Assembly: GCF_005405065.1 (NCBI RefSeq) | Contig: NZ_BJDI01000019.1 | Span: forward strand, 1 to 50,450 | Direction: 5' to 3' | Source of the DNA: Lactiplantibacillus nangangensis | GTDB taxonomy: Bacteria > Bacillota > Bacilli > Lactobacillales > Lactobacillaceae | DNA: 50,450 nt | Shown: positions 31,429 through 39,252 of the stretch, in pieces | Layout of the letters: every line of letters starts with the position of its first letter | Numbering within the stretch: position 1 is the first letter of the stretch | Notes under the pieces: model-generated | Database searches by the model: none | Seen by the model: only the letters and a program-made list of their open reading frames with translations | Told to the model about the DNA's origin: nothing | Translations under genes and position numbers: made by a program

Positions 31429-32532
31429 ATGTCAACGTATAACTTTTCCGCTGGCCCAGCAGTCATGCCAAAACCAGTTATTGCCCAAATTCAGGCTGAA
31501 TTACCGTCATTTCAAGGCTCCGAAATGAGTATCATGGAGATCTCCCATCGCTCTCAGCTATTTGACCAGGTGATTAACGAGGCCGAAGCTGACCTGCGTG
31601 ACCTGATGCAGATTCCCGACAACTATCGCGTGCTCTTTTTCCAAGGCGGCGGCACCTTACAATTCACTGCCGCACCTTTGAATCTCGCCACCAAGCACCA
31701 TCACATTGGCTTACTAGATAGTGGTCACTGGGCTAGCCGGGCCGCCGAAGAAGCCCGACGCGTCAACACTCAAGTTGATATTCTGGGCACCGCGGCACCG
31801 ACACATTTTACGACGCTCCCACGCTTGAACAAACCGGTCGATCAAACGCTGGATTACGTCCACATCACAACGAATAACACGATTGAAGGAACTGCGTATA
31901 CGGCCTTACCTGAAACTGGTCAAGTTCCGCTAGTCGCTGACATGTCCTCCAACTTTTTAGGCCAAGTCTACAACGTCAATGATTTTGGCATGATCTTTGC
32001 GGGTGCGCAAAAGAACTTAGGTCCGGCCGGATTAACGATCGTCATTGTCCGCGACGACTTGATCGGACACGCTAAGCAGTTACCAAGCATGCTCGATTAT
32101 CAACTATTTGCCGACAAACGGTCAATGTTCAATACGCCACCCGTCTTCGCGATTTACGCGGCCGGACTGGTCCTGAAATGGCTCAAAGCGCAAGGTGGGC
32201 TCAACGTCATCGAACAGCGTAACCGCGTGAAAGCAAACTTACTCTATGACTTTTTGGACCAATCGACCTTATTCAATTGCCAAGTCAAGCCAGCCGACCG
32301 GTCACTGATGAACGTCCCGTTTGTCACTGGTAACCCTGACCTAGACGCACAAGTGATTGCCGGTGCAACCAAACACGGACTATTGAACTTAAAAGGTCAC
32401 CGTTTAGTCGGCGGTATGCGGGCAAGCCTATATAACGCCATGCCACTCGCTGGTGTTCAGGCCCTCGTCGATTATCTCGCTGCTTTCGAAGCTGACCATG
32501 CTAAAGGAGAATTCGAAAATGTATCAAATTAA
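31429..32532 (+). CDS. serC: Phosphoserine aminotransferase
   Basis: PLP enzyme that converts 3-phosphohydroxypyruvate and glutamate to phosphoserine, step two of serine synthesis. The N-terminus MSTYNFSAGPAVMP is the family start, and the PLP lysine is Lys195 in GAQKNLGPAG. I use the ATG at 31429 (367 aa), with GTGAGG about 8 nt upstream; the frame reaching 31360 would begin inside the terminator. serA overlaps its last 14 bp. Expression is probably controlled by the serine attenuator and the operator upstream. No serB is in the window. Confidence 0.96.
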   Translation: MSTYNFSAGPAVMPKPVIAQIQAELPSFQGSEMSIMEISHRSQLFDQVINEAEADLRDLMQIPDNYRVLFFQGGGTLQFTAAPLNLATKHHHIGLLDSGHWASRAAEEARRVNTQVDILGTAAPTHFTTLPRLNKPVDQTLDYVHITTNNTIEGTAYTALPETGQVPLVADMSSNFLGQVYNVNDFGMIFAGAQKNLGPAGLTIVIVRDDLIGHAKQLPSMLDYQLFADKRSMFNTPPVFAIYAAGLVLKWLKAQGGLNVIEQRNRVKANLLYDFLDQSTLFNCQVKPADRSLMNVPFVTGNPDLDAQVIAGATKHGLLNLKGHRLVGGMRASLYNAMPLAGVQALVDYLAAFEADHAKGEFENVSN

Positions 32533-33688
32533 AACTTATAACGCAATTGCCCAAGCTGGGCTTGCAACTTTCACTAACAACTATGCTTTAAATCAATCGG
32601 ACCAACCAGACGCTTACTTGATTCGGTCGGTCGACTTACATCATCAGACTTTTCCAAAGTCCCTCAAAGTGATTGCCCGTGCCGGTGCCGGCGTCAATAA
32701 TATTCCCCTAGACGTCGCCACCGCGAACGGGACGGCTGTTTTCAATACGCCTGGGAGTAATGCCAACGCCGTCAAAGAACTCGTGATCGCCTTACTCGTC
32801 ATCGCGTCCCGCAATTTAATGGCGGCTGCTGACTACTCCGCTGAACATACCGAAGCCGACGTTTCACAACGGACAGAACACGATAAGACTAAGTTTAATG
32901 GGTCCGAACTGCTCGGCAAAACTTTGGCCGTCGTCGGTTTAGGCCACGTAGGTTCACTCGTGGCCAATGCTGCACTCAGTCTGGGCATGCACGTTATCGG
33001 CTACGATCCTTACTTGTCAGCAGATGCCGCCTGGAATATTTCTAAACAAGTTCAACGCGCCGCAACTATGGAAATAGCTGTTAAAAATGCCGATTATGTC
33101 ACCGTCCACGTCCCTAAAAATGACGATACGCTAAACCTGATCAGTGCCACAGACCTCGCGGCAATGCCAACTGGCGTCCAATTATTTAATTACTCGCGCG
33201 GCGGCATCGTCGATAACGGCGCTGTCTTGGACGCACTCGCGACTGGGCGCGTGGCCCATTACTATACCGACTTTGGTGAACCGCGGCTAGCCAACCAAGC
33301 AGCCGTCACAGTAACCCCACATATTGGTGGCTCAACGATCGAAGCCGAAGTGAACGGTGCGACCCAAGCAGCACGGACAATCATGACTTATTTGGAGACT
33401 GGTAACGTGCAATACGCCATCAATTTACCCGCTTTGAACGTTCCCTTTAACGCCGCTTACCGTTTCACCGTTATTCACCAAAACGTGCCTAATATGGTCA
33501 GCCAAATCACGTCAAAATTAGCGGATGCGGGTTTGAACATTGCCACCATGGCAAACGCCGCGAAACAACAGACCGCGTACACGATTATCGACGTGGACGA
33601 CTTGGACCACGAAAGTAGCCAACAACTCATTGACGCGCTAAATAAAATTCCAGCAGTCTATCGCGTTCGACTGTTAATCCATCAATAA
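32519..33688 (+). CDS. serA: D-3-phosphoglycerate dehydrogenase with ACT domain
   Basis: NAD-dependent first enzyme of serine synthesis, making 3-phosphohydroxypyruvate. Residues about 45-80 form the catalytic domain start; the NAD motif VVGLGHVG spans 138-145. The catalytic Arg is seen in FNYSRGG and the His in TPHIGGST. A C-terminal ACT domain (about 318-389, beginning FTVIHQNVPNMV) probably senses serine for feedback inhibition. The ATG at 32519 has GGAG about 9 nt upstream, and overlaps serC by 14 bp, pointing to translational coupling. The length of 389 aa fits the short ACT-bearing form. Confidence 0.95.
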   Translation: MYQIKTYNAIAQAGLATFTNNYALNQSDQPDAYLIRSVDLHHQTFPKSLKVIARAGAGVNNIPLDVATANGTAVFNTPGSNANAVKELVIALLVIASRNLMAAADYSAEHTEADVSQRTEHDKTKFNGSELLGKTLAVVGLGHVGSLVANAALSLGMHVIGYDPYLSADAAWNISKQVQRAATMEIAVKNADYVTVHVPKNDDTLNLISATDLAAMPTGVQLFNYSRGGIVDNGAVLDALATGRVAHYYTDFGEPRLANQAAVTVTPHIGGSTIEAEVNGATQAARTIMTYLETGNVQYAINLPALNVPFNAAYRFTVIHQNVPNMVSQITSKLADAGLNIATMANAAKQQTAYTIIDVDDLDHESSQQLIDALNKIPAVYRVRLLIHQ

Positions 33689-33697
33689 GGAAATCGT

Positions 33698-34132
33698 ATG
33701 CAAATCGAAACGCTAAAACAGCCGACTGAAACCCAGCTTGACCAATTGATGACCATTTGGCTAGCTGGCAATTTGACCGCCCATGCCTTTGTCAAAGCAG
33801 ACTATTGGCGCAAACAACTACCAGCCGTTCGTGCGGCCCTACCGACAGCTCGTTTGACGATTGCCACTGAGGCCAACCAAATCATCGGGTTTATCGGCCT
33901 CCAAGGCAACTATATTGCTGGCATCTTTGTCGCCGCCACCGCCCAAAAAAACGGTGTTGGAACGGCATTATTAGCCACAGCTAAGACGCAACAGCCTAAA
34001 TTACAATTAGACGTCTACGTTGCTAATCGCGTCGCCGTCGCTTTTTATCATCACAGTGATTTTCAAGTCCACCGCCAAACAATCGATAAGGCGACACACC
34101 AACCTGAATATCAGATGCGCTGGCATCGTTAA
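33698..34132 (+). CDS. GNAT-family N-acetyltransferase
   Basis: 144-aa acetyl-CoA-dependent acetyltransferase. The acetyl-CoA-binding region is recognisable as IAGIFVAATAQKNGVGTALLATA (motif A, Q/R-x-x-G-x-G/A form). The C-terminal LDVYVANRVAVAFYHHSDFQVHRQ has the usual beta5-alpha4 pattern with the Tyr. The substrate is unknown. It starts 9 bp after serA with AAGGAA upstream, so it belongs to the serine transcript. A role in serine or related metabolism is possible but not shown. The operon terminator follows at 34148-34200. Confidence 0.88.
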   Translation: MQIETLKQPTETQLDQLMTIWLAGNLTAHAFVKADYWRKQLPAVRAALPTARLTIATEANQIIGFIGLQGNYIAGIFVAATAQKNGVGTALLATAKTQQPKLQLDVYVANRVAVAFYHHSDFQVHRQTIDKATHQPEYQMRWHR

Positions 34133-34147
34133 TCAGGATTGCTAATC

Positions 34148-34200
34148 AAGCCCCAACCCCTACTCATGCTTAGTGTGACAAGGTGTTGGGGCTTTCGATT
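34148..34200 (+). terminator. Serine operon terminator
   Basis: Perfect 10-bp arms AAGCCCCAAC (34148-34157) and GTTGGGGCTT (34185-34194), then a T-rich tract. Confidence 0.75.
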
Positions 34201-34231
34201 TTAACCGACAAAAAAATTATTAATTTTGAAA

Positions 34232-34260
34232 TTGATTTTAATCATTCTCTAATGTATTCT
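34232..34260 (+). promoter_or_regulatory. Promoter of the first OppA-like gene
   Basis: TTGATT (34232-34237), 17 bp, TATTCT (34255-34260). The 29-bp unit is repeated almost exactly before the second OppA-like gene. A near-palindrome CTTGTATCCTA/CTAGGATTCAAG follows at about 34265-34288 and is absent from the second copy. Confidence 0.65.
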
Positions 34261-34299
34261 CATCCTTGTATCCTAACTAGGATTCAAGGGGGAATCATT

Positions 34300-35970
34300 A
34301 TGACCTGGAAAATGATTGAAACGGCAGCAACAGTCACCGCTTCGGTGGGGCTATTACTGGCTGGTTGTGGTAGCAAACAAGCAAGTTCTAGTAGTGGTGA
34401 AAATGGTGGCAATTTAACGGGAAATATGGCTAAATCACAAGTTTTGAATTGGTCTGAAAATGGCCAAGATATTACAACTTTGGATTCGTCACTCGCCACC
34501 GACGTCATTAGTAGTACGATGATCAGTAACTCTGAAGAAGGTTTGTATCGTTTAGGGAATGATAGCAAGGTCACCCCGGGGATCGCAACGGCGACTACTG
34601 TCTCAAAAAATAAATTAGTTTATACGTTTACACTGCGTAAAGACGCTAAATGGAGCAATGGCGATCCGGTTACGGCGGACAATTTCGTTTATGCCTGGCG
34701 GCGGACAGTCAATCCTAAGACCGCGTCACAATACGCCTACCTCTACTCTGGCATTAAAAACGCCGATAAAATTACCGCTGGTAAAGCGAATGTCGACACT
34801 TTAGGCATCAAAGCGGACGGCAAGTATAAGTTAACGGTCACGCTCGAAAAGCCATTGGAATACTTCAAGTTATTAATGGGCTTTGACGTCTTCTTCCCGA
34901 AAGATCAAAAAGTGGTTCAAGAATACGGCAAAGATTATGGGACCAGTTCAGCTAAGATGGTCTACGATGGGCCATTTAAGATGACGGGCTGGAAAGGGAC
35001 TAACTCAACTTGGACCCTAGTTCGCAACAACAGTTATTGGGATAAGAAGCATGTGTACTTAGACAAGATCAACGACCAAGTGGTTAAATCAACCACGACC
35101 GCGTTTAACTTGTTCCAGAGCGGTAAGTTGGATATGGCGACCTTGTCTGGGCAACAAGTCAAAGGTGAAAAGAATAACAGTAAACTCTTGATCCGCAAGA
35201 CATCGCGCCTGAATTATTTGGAATTCAACGAAAAGAAAGTGCCAGCGCTAGCTAACACCAAGTTACGGCAAGCCATGTCCTTAACTTTGGACCGCAAGCA
35301 ATTAGTCACCGATGTTTTGGGTGATGGCTCCGTGGTTCCAAAAGGCTTCGTCACCAACGGCTTAGCCAAAGACCCTTCAACTGGCAAAGACTTTGCATCC
35401 GAAAACGCGATTGCCGGCTCAACCGATTACAATCCAACTAAAGCCAAAAAGCTTTGGGAGGAAGGTTTAAAGGAAACTGGTAAGAAGACGCTGACCTTAG
35501 CCTTAACGCATGACGATACCGACCAAATGAAGGCCCTCTCCGAATACGTTCAAGGCCAATTGGAAAAAGATTTGCCAGGCTTGAAGATCACCAGCATTAC
35601 ATTGCCTTACAAGACCCGTTTAGCACGTGAGACTGCTGGCAACTTCCAGTTAGTCATCTCGGCATGGCAAGCGGACTTCTCTGACCCAATCTCAGACCTT
35701 GGCATCATGACTACCAACAACAGCTACAACTTCGGTCACTGGGCCAACGCCAACTATGACGCGGCTGTAAAAGCTGCGAATGCGACGACCAGCACGCCGG
35801 AACGTTGGGAAGAAATGTCTAAGGCTGAACGGATCATTGGGACAGACGAAGGCGTCGCACCATTATCACAAAACGTCATCGCTCAAATGCTCAATCCTAA
35901 ATTGAAAGGGCTCGTCTACAATACTGCGGGCTTGGATTACAACTTCAAGAGTGCTTACATGGCTAAATAA
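34300..35970 (+). CDS. Oligopeptide-binding lipoprotein, OppA family, copy 1
   Basis: Extracellular substrate-binding protein of a peptide ABC transporter, lipid-anchored after cleavage at LLLAGC (lipobox about residue 20). SBP family 5 features include NGDPVTADNFVYAWRRTVNPKTAS and DGPFKMTGW. I use the ATG at 34300 (556 aa) with AAGGGGG 7 nt upstream; the frame reaching 34183 would begin in the previous terminator. No permease or ATPase genes are nearby, so it must use an Opp system encoded elsewhere. It is a close paralogue of the gene at 36151. Confidence 0.92.
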   Translation: MTWKMIETAATVTASVGLLLAGCGSKQASSSSGENGGNLTGNMAKSQVLNWSENGQDITTLDSSLATDVISSTMISNSEEGLYRLGNDSKVTPGIATATTVSKNKLVYTFTLRKDAKWSNGDPVTADNFVYAWRRTVNPKTASQYAYLYSGIKNADKITAGKANVDTLGIKADGKYKLTVTLEKPLEYFKLLMGFDVFFPKDQKVVQEYGKDYGTSSAKMVYDGPFKMTGWKGTNSTWTLVRNNSYWDKKHVYLDKINDQVVKSTTTAFNLFQSGKLDMATLSGQQVKGEKNNSKLLIRKTSRLNYLEFNEKKVPALANTKLRQAMSLTLDRKQLVTDVLGDGSVVPKGFVTNGLAKDPSTGKDFASENAIAGSTDYNPTKAKKLWEEGLKETGKKTLTLALTHDDTDQMKALSEYVQGQLEKDLPGLKITSITLPYKTRLARETAGNFQLVISAWQADFSDPISDLGIMTTNNSYNFGHWANANYDAAVKAANATTSTPERWEEMSKAERIIGTDEGVAPLSQNVIAQMLNPKLKGLVYNTAGLDYNFKSAYMAK

Positions 35971-35990
35971 AATTTTTTATATTCAATCAA

Positions 35991-36022
35991 CGCCCGGAAA
36001 CCAGCCTTTCCGAGCGCTTTTT
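35991..36022 (+). terminator. Terminator between the two OppA-like genes
   Basis: 10-bp arms (35991-36000 and 36007-36016) with one mismatch, then T5. Confidence 0.7.
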
Positions 36023-36045
36023 GATCAAAATGTGAAAAAGAAATG

Positions 36046-36074
36046 TTGATTTTAATCTATTTTTAATGTATTCT
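36046..36074 (+). promoter_or_regulatory. Promoter of the second OppA-like gene
   Basis: TTGATT (36046-36051), 17 bp, TATTCT (36069-36074), nearly identical to 34232-34260. Confidence 0.65.
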
Positions 36075-36150
36075 CATTGTCATATCATAAACAACTGCTA
36101 TCGCCATTAAGTCACTCACAACGACAGCACACATAAAAAGGGGCATACAT

Positions 36151-37815
36151 ATGATGAAATGGAAAACAGTTTCTACTGCCGTAGTGGTTACCGCCGCGGC
36201 TGGCTTTTTGCTCACCGGTTGCGGGAGCCAATCAAAATCAACGACTAGTTCTAGCACCACTAGCGGGAAGTTAGCAAAAATACAAGTCTTAAATTGGTCT
36301 GAAAATGGCCAAGACCTCTCAACCTTGGACCCATCGTTGGCTGTTGATGTCATTAGTGGGACGATGATCAACAACTCGCAAGAAGGCCTTTATCGCTTAG
36401 GCAAAAATAGCCAAGCCACTCCCGGCATTGCGACCGGCACTAAAGTTTCTAAGGATAAGCTAACCTACACCTTCACGTTACGCAAGAACGCCAAGTGGAG
36501 TAACGGCGATAAAGTGACCGCAAAAGACTTTGTCTATGGCTGGCGGCGGACCGTTGATCCTAAGACGGCTTCACAATACGCCTACCTCTATTCCGGTATC
36601 AAAAACGCGGACAAAATCACGAACGGTAAGGCTAAAGCCTCAACCTTGGGGATCAAAGCCGATGGCGATTACAAGTTGACCGTGACGCTGGAAAAACCCA
36701 TCCAATACTTCAAACTTTTGATGGGGTTCGTGGTCTTCTTCCCGCAAAATCAACACGCGGTTGAAAAGTATGGTAAGCAATACGGTACGAGCTCAAGTAA
36801 GATGGTCTATAATGGGCCGTTTAAGATGACGGGCTGGCAAGGAACGAACTCTACCTGGACCTTGGTTAAAAACAACAACTACTGGGACAAGCAGAACGTT
36901 CATTTGACGAAGATCAAGGATCAAGTCGTTAAATCTACGACGACCGCCTTCAACCTCTTCCAGAGTGGCAAGCTCGACATGGCCACCCTCTCCGGCCAAC
37001 AAGTTAAGAATGAAAAGAACAACAGCAAGCTCGTCATCCGCAAATCGTCACGCTTGAACTATTTGGAATTCAACCAAAAGAAAGTTAAAGCGCTCAGCAA
37101 CACGAAGCTTCGCCAAGCAATGTCTCTAACCTTGAACCGGAAACAATTAGTCAATAACGTCTTAGGTGATGGATCCGTGACGCCTAAAGGATTCGTCACG
37201 GCGGGACTAGCCAAAGACCCAACCACCGGCAAAGACTTTGCTAGCGAAAATGAGGTAACCGATTCTGTCAGCTATGACACTACCAAAGCCAAGAAGCTCT
37301 GGAAAGCCGGTTTGGCTGAAGTTGGCAAGAAGAAGCTGACTTTAACTTTGACGCATGATGATACTGACCAGATGAAGGCTCTTTCCGAATATCTTCAAGG
37401 TCAATTAGAAAAGGAACTGCCTGGCTTAACCGTCAAGAGTGTCACCGTTCCTTACAAGACACGGATTGCGCGTGAAGTCGCTGGTAACTTTGAATTGGTC
37501 ATCTCCGCCTGGCAAGCCGACTTCGCCGATCCAATCTCTGATTTAGGGATCATGACCTCGACGAACGACTACAACTTCGGAAAATGGACTAACAAGTCCT
37601 TCGATGAAGCCATCAAGACGGCTAACAGTACGACTAGCACCAAAGCACGTTGGGCAGCCTTAGTCAAAGCCGAAAAAGAAATCGGTACGGACCAAGGTGT
37701 CGCACCACTCTCACAAAACGTGGTCGCACAAATGGTCAATCCTAAGTTGAAAGGCTTGGTTTACAACACTGCCAGTATCAACTACAACTTTAAAGAAGCC
37801 TACATGGCTAAATAG
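36151..37815 (+). CDS. Oligopeptide-binding lipoprotein, OppA family, copy 2
   Basis: 554-aa SBP family 5 lipoprotein with lipobox LLTGC near residue 24. It matches the copy at 34300 over most of its length, including the ending YMAK, and differs mainly in surface Lys/Asn positions and in the signal peptide. AAAAGGGG precedes an ATG-ATG start. It has its own promoter and terminator, so the two copies can be expressed separately. Two paralogues with separate promoters suggest different peptide preference or dosage, which is inference. Confidence 0.92.
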   Translation: MMKWKTVSTAVVVTAAAGFLLTGCGSQSKSTTSSSTTSGKLAKIQVLNWSENGQDLSTLDPSLAVDVISGTMINNSQEGLYRLGKNSQATPGIATGTKVSKDKLTYTFTLRKNAKWSNGDKVTAKDFVYGWRRTVDPKTASQYAYLYSGIKNADKITNGKAKASTLGIKADGDYKLTVTLEKPIQYFKLLMGFVVFFPQNQHAVEKYGKQYGTSSSKMVYNGPFKMTGWQGTNSTWTLVKNNNYWDKQNVHLTKIKDQVVKSTTTAFNLFQSGKLDMATLSGQQVKNEKNNSKLVIRKSSRLNYLEFNQKKVKALSNTKLRQAMSLTLNRKQLVNNVLGDGSVTPKGFVTAGLAKDPTTGKDFASENEVTDSVSYDTTKAKKLWKAGLAEVGKKKLTLTLTHDDTDQMKALSEYLQGQLEKELPGLTVKSVTVPYKTRIAREVAGNFELVISAWQADFADPISDLGIMTSTNDYNFGKWTNKSFDEAIKTANSTTSTKARWAALVKAEKEIGTDQGVAPLSQNVVAQMVNPKLKGLVYNTASINYNFKEAYMAK

Positions 37816-37830
37816 TTAATTTGTAAAAAG

Positions 37831-37860
37831 ACGTCTGGAAATGATTCCAGGCGTTTTTTG
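37831..37860 (+). terminator. Terminator of the second OppA-like gene
   Basis: 10-bp arms (37831-37840 and 37845-37854) with one mismatch, then T6. Confidence 0.8.
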
Positions 37861-38101
37861 GTAGCGCTAAGCGTTGGTCAACTAATTAACTAGCCGAATA
37901 AAATAAACACATTTTAGTAATGTCCTGTTATATAATTAAATCATTACTGACTTTAGTCGTCAGCAGGTCGTTCGCCTGACAAACAGTTTTTGAATGCGAT
38001 TTCAATGCCGTCAAATAAGCATTAGTCCGTTTAATTTAACTTGTCGTGCAGCACCAAGTCTGCTAAAGTTAATTCGATAACCTTTAAGGGGGGTCATTCA
38101 C

Positions 38102-38944
38102 TTGAACATTGAACTATTCATCGCCCGCCGGAAGGCTCTAGGCTTGTCACAAAAAGCATTGTCAGCGGGAATTTGTACTCAAGCAACGTTAAGTAAATTT
38201 GAAAACAACGGTAAAGCGCCTGCGATTCGGATTGTGGCGCAACTCTGTCAACGACTACATTTACAACTAGAAGACGTCTTTCCAACCGAACGCGTGGCCG
38301 ACGCCGCCGTTTTAACCGAAATGGAAAAGATCGAGTTCGACCTCATCACTAGTGAATATGCGGATGCCGAAAAGCGGTTAGACAAAATTGCGGATGAACC
38401 ACGGCACGATTTAGAAACCAAGCTACAATACTGTTTTCTCAAGGGTTACGTCGCTGCTTTAAATCAACATCCAATTAGCGACGTGCTTTTTAACTTTGAT
38501 CAAATTATTACTGATTTAGATGAGCCGCACGCGACAATTTACACCCAACTGGCCTATTGTGGCACTGGGATTGCTTATCAAAATAACCATGAAGCAGATA
38601 AGGCTCAGTATTACTTTGAAAAAGTTCGCCATGCACTGCCCAATTTATCACTCGAGACCACAGCAAGTGTTTGGCGTGTCATTAACTTGGCCTACTATAC
38701 GGGGAACTTTTACGCTAGCATCGGTGAAACCGCCCAAAGTGAAAAGCTACTCGCCTACGCAATCAAGATTTGTGCGCGTTTCCATGTCACTTTCTACGTG
38801 GCTAAGGTTAAGTTCCTACAAGCACAATTAAGCATTGAACCAGCCAGAACTACGGAATTGCTTAATGATGCGACGGCCTTTGCACGGATCAACAATAATC
38901 GTCAATTAATTAAGAAAATTTCAAGTTTCTCAAAATCACGTTAA
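38102..38944 (+). CDS. Rgg/GadR/MutR-type transcriptional regulator
   Basis: 280-aa regulator with an XRE helix-turn-helix at about residues 5-60 (RRKALGLSQKALSAGICTQATLSKFENN) and a long helical, TPR-like C-terminal part (about 70-275). This is the layout of Rgg regulators, several of which bind short hydrophobic signal peptides. The start is TTG at 38102 with AAGGGGGG about 8 nt upstream. A TATAAT at 37931-37936 may mark a promoter, giving a long leader of about 160 nt. A 43-aa peptide gene follows 90 bp downstream on the same strand. Confidence 0.85.
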   Translation: MNIELFIARRKALGLSQKALSAGICTQATLSKFENNGKAPAIRIVAQLCQRLHLQLEDVFPTERVADAAVLTEMEKIEFDLITSEYADAEKRLDKIADEPRHDLETKLQYCFLKGYVAALNQHPISDVLFNFDQIITDLDEPHATIYTQLAYCGTGIAYQNNHEADKAQYYFEKVRHALPNLSLETTASVWRVINLAYYTGNFYASIGETAQSEKLLAYAIKICARFHVTFYVAKVKFLQAQLSIEPARTTELLNDATAFARINNNRQLIKKISSFSKSR

Positions 38945-39034
38945 GCCCTGACTTATTAATTGCAACTGGCGCAAATATCGCCTAAGCTGTAGGTAACAAG
39001 CGGAAATGGTTTAGACGGTAAGGAGGTCCTGCAC

Positions 39035-39166
39035 ATGTTATTAGCAGGTTTATTAGCGGCCGCTGGGCTCGCCGCAGTTGCAGGTGTTGTCGCCGGCAAT
39101 CGCGTCCCAGCAGCACAACCAGTAAGAGTACGACACGATGAACGCTCAGGCCAAAATCGTCGATAA
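39035..39166 (+). CDS. Small Gly/Ala-rich peptide, 43 aa
   Basis: A strong AAGGAGG (39019-39025) stands 9 nt before the ATG, so translation is likely. Residues 1-21 form a Leu/Ala/Gly/Val helix (MLLAGLLAAAGLAAVAGVVAG), followed by a basic tail with several Arg and His. It could be a small membrane peptide or an exported precursor. It sits after an Rgg-type regulator, but does not look like a typical short hydrophobic pheromone, whose hydrophobic part is at the C-terminus. A possible promoter is TTGCAA-17-TAAGCT near 38957-38985. A terminator follows at 39187-39230. Confidence 0.65.
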   Translation: MLLAGLLAAAGLAAVAGVVAGNRVPAAQPVRVRHDERSGQNRR

Positions 39167-39186
39167 TTTAATCGTCAGATAATCAA

Positions 39187-39230
39187 AAAACAGCTCGTTA
39201 GGATTGAGCATAATCCCGACGAGCTGTTTT
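39187..39230. terminator. Bidirectional terminator
   Basis: 19-bp arms (39187-39205 and 39212-39230) with two mismatches and A4/T4 ends, between the 43-aa peptide gene and the convergent adhesin gene. Confidence 0.75.
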
Positions 39231-39252
39231 AGTGTCCTGTTATTCTTTAAAA

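Noticed and set aside
37918-37980. 19-codon frame upstream of the Rgg gene (start near 37919), considered as a pheromone gene
   Set aside because: It has no ribosome site, and the -10-like TATAAT at 37931 lies inside it, so it would not be on that transcript.
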